Positions 3,473 through 5,354 of a stretch of DNA of 5,354 nt are shown here, in pieces. The DNA comes from Clostridiales bacterium. Lineage in GTDB: Bacteria > Bacillota > Clostridia > Oscillospirales > Acutalibacteraceae. Location: NCBI GenBank assembly GCA_021202245.1, contig JAJQDK010000051.1:1-5354 (forward strand), read 5' to 3'. The notes under the pieces were generated by a model. It did not search any database. It was not told the origin of the DNA and saw only the letters and a program-made list of their open reading frames with translations. Position 1 is the first letter of the stretch. Every line of letters begins with the position of its first letter. Position numbers and translations under genes: made by a program.

Positions 3473-5354
3473 TCAGCCGTTGTAAACGCTCCAAGAGCCG
3501 TTTTCATAGATATAATTCATACCCGGAATTGTAAGGTCCTCTGTTTTGCCGTTGTCGGAGCCGGGATTAAAAATAATATACTCGGCATCGGACGGAATCT
3601 CTATTCTGTAAATGCCGTCGCTCACCTCAGTCATAGCTTCTCCCGGCCAAGAAGTCATATAGGTGTTGTCACCGCTCCAGTAATAGGCATAGGGCTGACT
3701 CCAATCATCGGATTTTTTGAAATAAATATAATTTCCCGAATCTGCCTGTGTTTCAGTCTGAACTGAGGTTGCGGATGCGGCAGAGGCTTCCTCCTCGCCG
3801 ATATATTGACCGCAGTAAGCGGCATCACCGAAGAGGTCAACAAGATATTTTTGAACAAAGGTTGCATCCTTAACGTCTATGTAACCGCTTTGGTCAACAT
3901 CGCCTGCAACAGCATTATTTCCGGAAAGGTAGGTTATTCCCGCCACATGCTTTTGAATTTCGGTGGCGTCGCTGATTGTGATAACTCCGTCGCCGTTTGC
4001 ATCGCCGATAAGCACACGTCCGGAAGCAGTCGGCAGAGTAGCTTCGGTTGCAGCTGTTGAAGCGGTTGTTGCCTGAGTTGCTTCGGTCGCAGCCGTTGAA
4101 GCAGTTGTTGCCTGAGTTGCGGTAGTTGTACTCTCGCTGCCCGTATATTCAACCCACTCGTAATCCGCCTTCATAATCATTGAGCAGCCGTTAAGCGGAA
4201 CGCCCGGTTCCTGATCGGCAGGATAGCGGTTATCGGTGGCTGTGGAGCTTTCAGTAAATATAACCAAAGCGTTCTCATATCCCTCGGGAACCTCGAAATG
4301 ATACAAGGTGCTTGAACCGCTGACAAGCGACATTTTTGTTCCGGGCCAAGGAGCATACTGCCCGTTGAGATAGATGTAAGCATAAACGCCTGACCAACCG
4401 TATGAGCTGTTGTCAAAGTAAATTGTCTGAACCGCAGAGGGATCAACCTTTGTATATGTATAGGATTTTTCTTTTGATGTTGTTGTTCCGTCGCTCGCCT
4501 TTACCGTTACGGTTGTAGCTTCGCCGTAATCAACATCCGAGCCGATTGTGATTGTCTGACCGTTTGTGTAGGAGGTCCAGGTTGTACCGCCGTCAAGCGA
4601 ATACTGAGCGCTTGAAGCGTTTGTACAGCTGAGAGTAAGGGTCAGAGTGTCCGTATTATAGGTGGTGGATTCGGGAGATACGCTTGCTCTCGGCGTGGTG
4701 GAAGCGTTATAAATAACGGCAATGCCGGTGCTGCCCACGGTGCCCGAAATGGTTGACGAGGTTACGGTAAAGGTGTTGCCCGAAACCTGGTCGATGTAAT
4801 CTCCCTCCGGCACATAGCTGTCGCCGTTTGTAATGGAAACGTATCCGCCGCCTTCGCTGCCTGTAACTATAACGGCGCCGCCGTCCTCACGGCAAACCGC
4901 CGCGTTGCCGTTCTCGGCAACATAGCTTTCAGCCTTGCCTATCATAGCGTTGTGGAATTTATTTACCTCGGCAACCTCGGCGCTCGTAAAGTGAGTGCTG
5001 CCCTTGACGCCTGCCATTATGCTGTTTTTGCTTGTTTCCGACGGACGTGAGAAGTAGAGCGTGGTTGCGTCGGCCTTGGCTGCAAGAATTGCGTAAGCAC
5101 GGTCAACATCGTTCTGACTCCACTCTGAAGAGTTTGTGCCGTAGGAGCCGTCGTTTGAGTAGGTGTCGTGGCTCTCTGCCCAGTAAAGAATTTTATCATC
5201 CGAAACACCTTTTGTGTTCCAGTTGCCCGTGCTTGATGTAACGCTGCCGTCAAGAACGGACTGCACAACCGTGTCGCTGTAGCTGCTGTCGGTTACGCTG
5301 ATAAAGCTGCTGTATTCCGCCATAAGATCGTCGACGCTTCCGTCTTCTACAGCT
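3473..5354 (-). CDS. Gene B: dockerin-bearing GH13_28 alpha-amylase, N-terminus beyond the right edge
   Basis: At least 626 residues are in the window, ending in TGA at 3473-3475. This is the C-terminal part of an extracellular alpha-amylase. GH13 region IV (YWAESHDTYSN, Asp codon at 5165-5167) and the closing beta domain are present, while regions I-III lie off the window. The order then follows gene A: Fn3-like domain, CBM26-like module, Thr/Ala linker, internal type I dockerin, and a final CBM26-like module reaching the C-terminus. The Met codon at 5321-5323 is internal: the frame stays open through AVEDGSVDDL to the window edge, and the sequence there is mid-barrel. It is a diverged paralogue of gene A, about 250 bp upstream in transcription order, with its own terminator. 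In its visible part it has no premature stop. It appears richer in G/C at third codon positions than gene A. Confidence 0.93.
   Translation of the reverse strand, partial: AVEDGSVDDLMAEYSSFISVTDSSYSDTVVQSVLDGSVTSSTGNWNTKGVSDDKILYWAESHDTYSNDGSYGTNSSEWSQNDVDRAYAILAAKADATTLYFSRPSETSKNSIMAGVKGSTHFTSAEVAEVNKFHNAMIGKAESYVAENGNAAVCREDGGAVIVTGSEGGGYVSITNGDSYVPEGDYIDQVSGNTFTVTSSTISGTVGSTGIAVIYNASTTPRASVSPESTTYNTDTLTLTLSCTNASSAQYSLDGGTTWTSYTNGQTITIGSDVDYGEATTVTVKASDGTTTSKEKSYTYTKVDPSAVQTIYFDNSSYGWSGVYAYIYLNGQYAPWPGTKMSLVSGSSTLYHFEVPEGYENALVIFTESSTATDNRYPADQEPGVPLNGCSMIMKADYEWVEYTGSESTTTATQATTASTAATEATQATTASTAATEATLPTASGRVLIGDANGDGVITISDATEIQKHVAGITYLSGNNAVAGDVDQSGYIDVKDATFVQKYLVDLFGDAAYCGQYIGEEEASAASATSVQTETQADSGNYIYFKKSDDWSQPYAYYWSGDNTYMTSWPGEAMTEVSDGIYRIEIPSDAEYIIFNPGSDNGKTEDLTIPGMNYIYENGSWSVYNG
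3476..3736 (-). other. CBM26-like starch-binding module 2 of gene B (C-terminal)
   Basis: The final 87 residues show NYIYFKKSDDWSQPYAYYW, then SWPGEAM, a GIYRIEIP strand, EYIIFNPGSD and a closing NYIYENGSWSVYNG at the C-terminus. The same aromatic and WPG landmarks as the other modules are present. No sorting motif follows, consistent with attachment through the dockerin. Confidence 0.85.
3797..4021 (-). other. Type I dockerin of gene B (internal)
   Basis: Loop 1 is DANGDGVITISD and loop 2 DVDQSGYIDVKD, with all calcium-ligand positions present. Helices ATEIQKHVAGITYL and ATFVQKYLVDLF follow, then AAYCGQYIGEE. Residues next to the loops are the same as in gene A (IS; VK), so both enzymes probably recognise the same cohesin type. 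One starch-binding module follows, so the dockerin is internal here too. Confidence 0.92.
4022..4144 (-). repeat. Thr/Ala linker of gene B with a tandem 39-bp repeat (4041-4079, 4080-4118)
   Basis: The linker joins the first starch module to the dockerin. Within it, two adjacent 39-bp units differ at only three bases, all at third codon positions, and encode the same 13 Thr/Ala/Ser/Glu/Gln residues. This suggests a fairly recent in-frame duplication with the peptide preserved. Confidence 0.78.
4145..4429 (-). other. CBM26-like starch-binding module 1 of gene B
   Basis: Landmarks are QTIYFDNSSYGWSGVYAYIY, then APWPGTKM, a LYHFEVP strand, a LVIFTES strand and closing YEWVEY. The W..VYAY and WPG features match the modules of gene A. 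The segment after LVIF (RYPADQEPGVPLNG) is also seen in related starch-binding modules. Confidence 0.83.
4448..4693 (-). other. Fn3-like / chitobiase C-terminal-like domain of gene B
   Basis: About 80 residues with TLTLTLSCTNASSAQYSLDG, an IGSDVDYGE turn and SYTYTK at the end. The SLDGG and TW pattern resembles the CHB_HEX-type beta domains seen in other secreted glycosidases. It is the counterpart of the gene A domain. Confidence 0.62.
4709..5354 (-). other. GH13_28 catalytic domain, C-terminal part, gene B
   Basis: The visible portion starts between regions III and IV. Landmarks are the YWAESHDTY block, AYAILAAKADATTLYFSRP, EVAEVNKFHNAM and a closing beta segment ending STGIAVIYNAS. All parallel gene A (FFARP; AEVNKFKNYF; STGVAVVYTG). 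Substrate specificity within alpha-amylases cannot be read from this part. Confidence 0.88.

Noticed and set aside
3806..4060. Plus-strand open frames (also 1243-1449, 1997-2206, 2696-2884 and 5032-5241)
   Set aside because: They lie wholly within well-supported minus-strand domains, have no recognisable protein features and are shadows of codon bias.
5321..5323. ATG as the start of gene B
   Set aside because: The frame continues open to the window edge, and the residues around it are the middle of a GH13 barrel, so the true start is outside the window.

Overview
The window looks like part of a starch-degrading locus from a gut Ruminococcus-type Firmicute (Oscillospiraceae), resembling the 'amylosome' genes described for Ruminococcus bromii. 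The evidence is two adjacent secreted alpha-amylases of the AmyE-like GH13_28 type. Each carries CBM26-like starch-binding modules, Thr/Ala-rich linkers and a type I dockerin. Genus-level assignment is inference, since no rRNA or marker gene is present.

Both genes are on the minus strand and both are cut by the window edges. Upstream gene B occupies 3473-5354 and its N-terminus lies beyond the right edge. It ends in TGA and is followed by a strong, near-symmetrical hairpin terminator at 3422-3451. An AT-rich intergenic region (about 3220-3421) follows, with a well-formed extended -10 promoter (-35 at 3338-3343, -10 at 3315-3320). Immediately upstream of that promoter is a tandem 11-bp direct repeat (3350-3371) that may be a regulator site. 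Gene A then starts at a TTG codon at 3219, with an AGGAG ribosome-binding site and a clear signal peptide, and runs off the left edge at position 1.

The main oddity is in gene A. An in-frame TAG at 2560-2562 (codon 220) interrupts the catalytic barrel between GH13 conserved regions I and II. No frameshift is involved: the same frame stays open for the remaining 853 codons to the window edge. The intact GH13 regions II, III and IV, a C-terminal beta domain, an Fn3-like domain, a dockerin and three starch-binding modules all lie downstream of the TAG. Gene A is therefore a recent nonsense pseudogene, a gene dependent on amber suppression or readthrough, or a sequencing error.

If both proteins are made, each would be exported, bind raw starch through several CBM26-like modules, and dock through its internal dockerin onto a cohesin-bearing scaffoldin, which is not in this window. 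All plus-strand open frames here are shadows of these two genes. No RNA genes, mobile elements or CRISPR arrays are visible.
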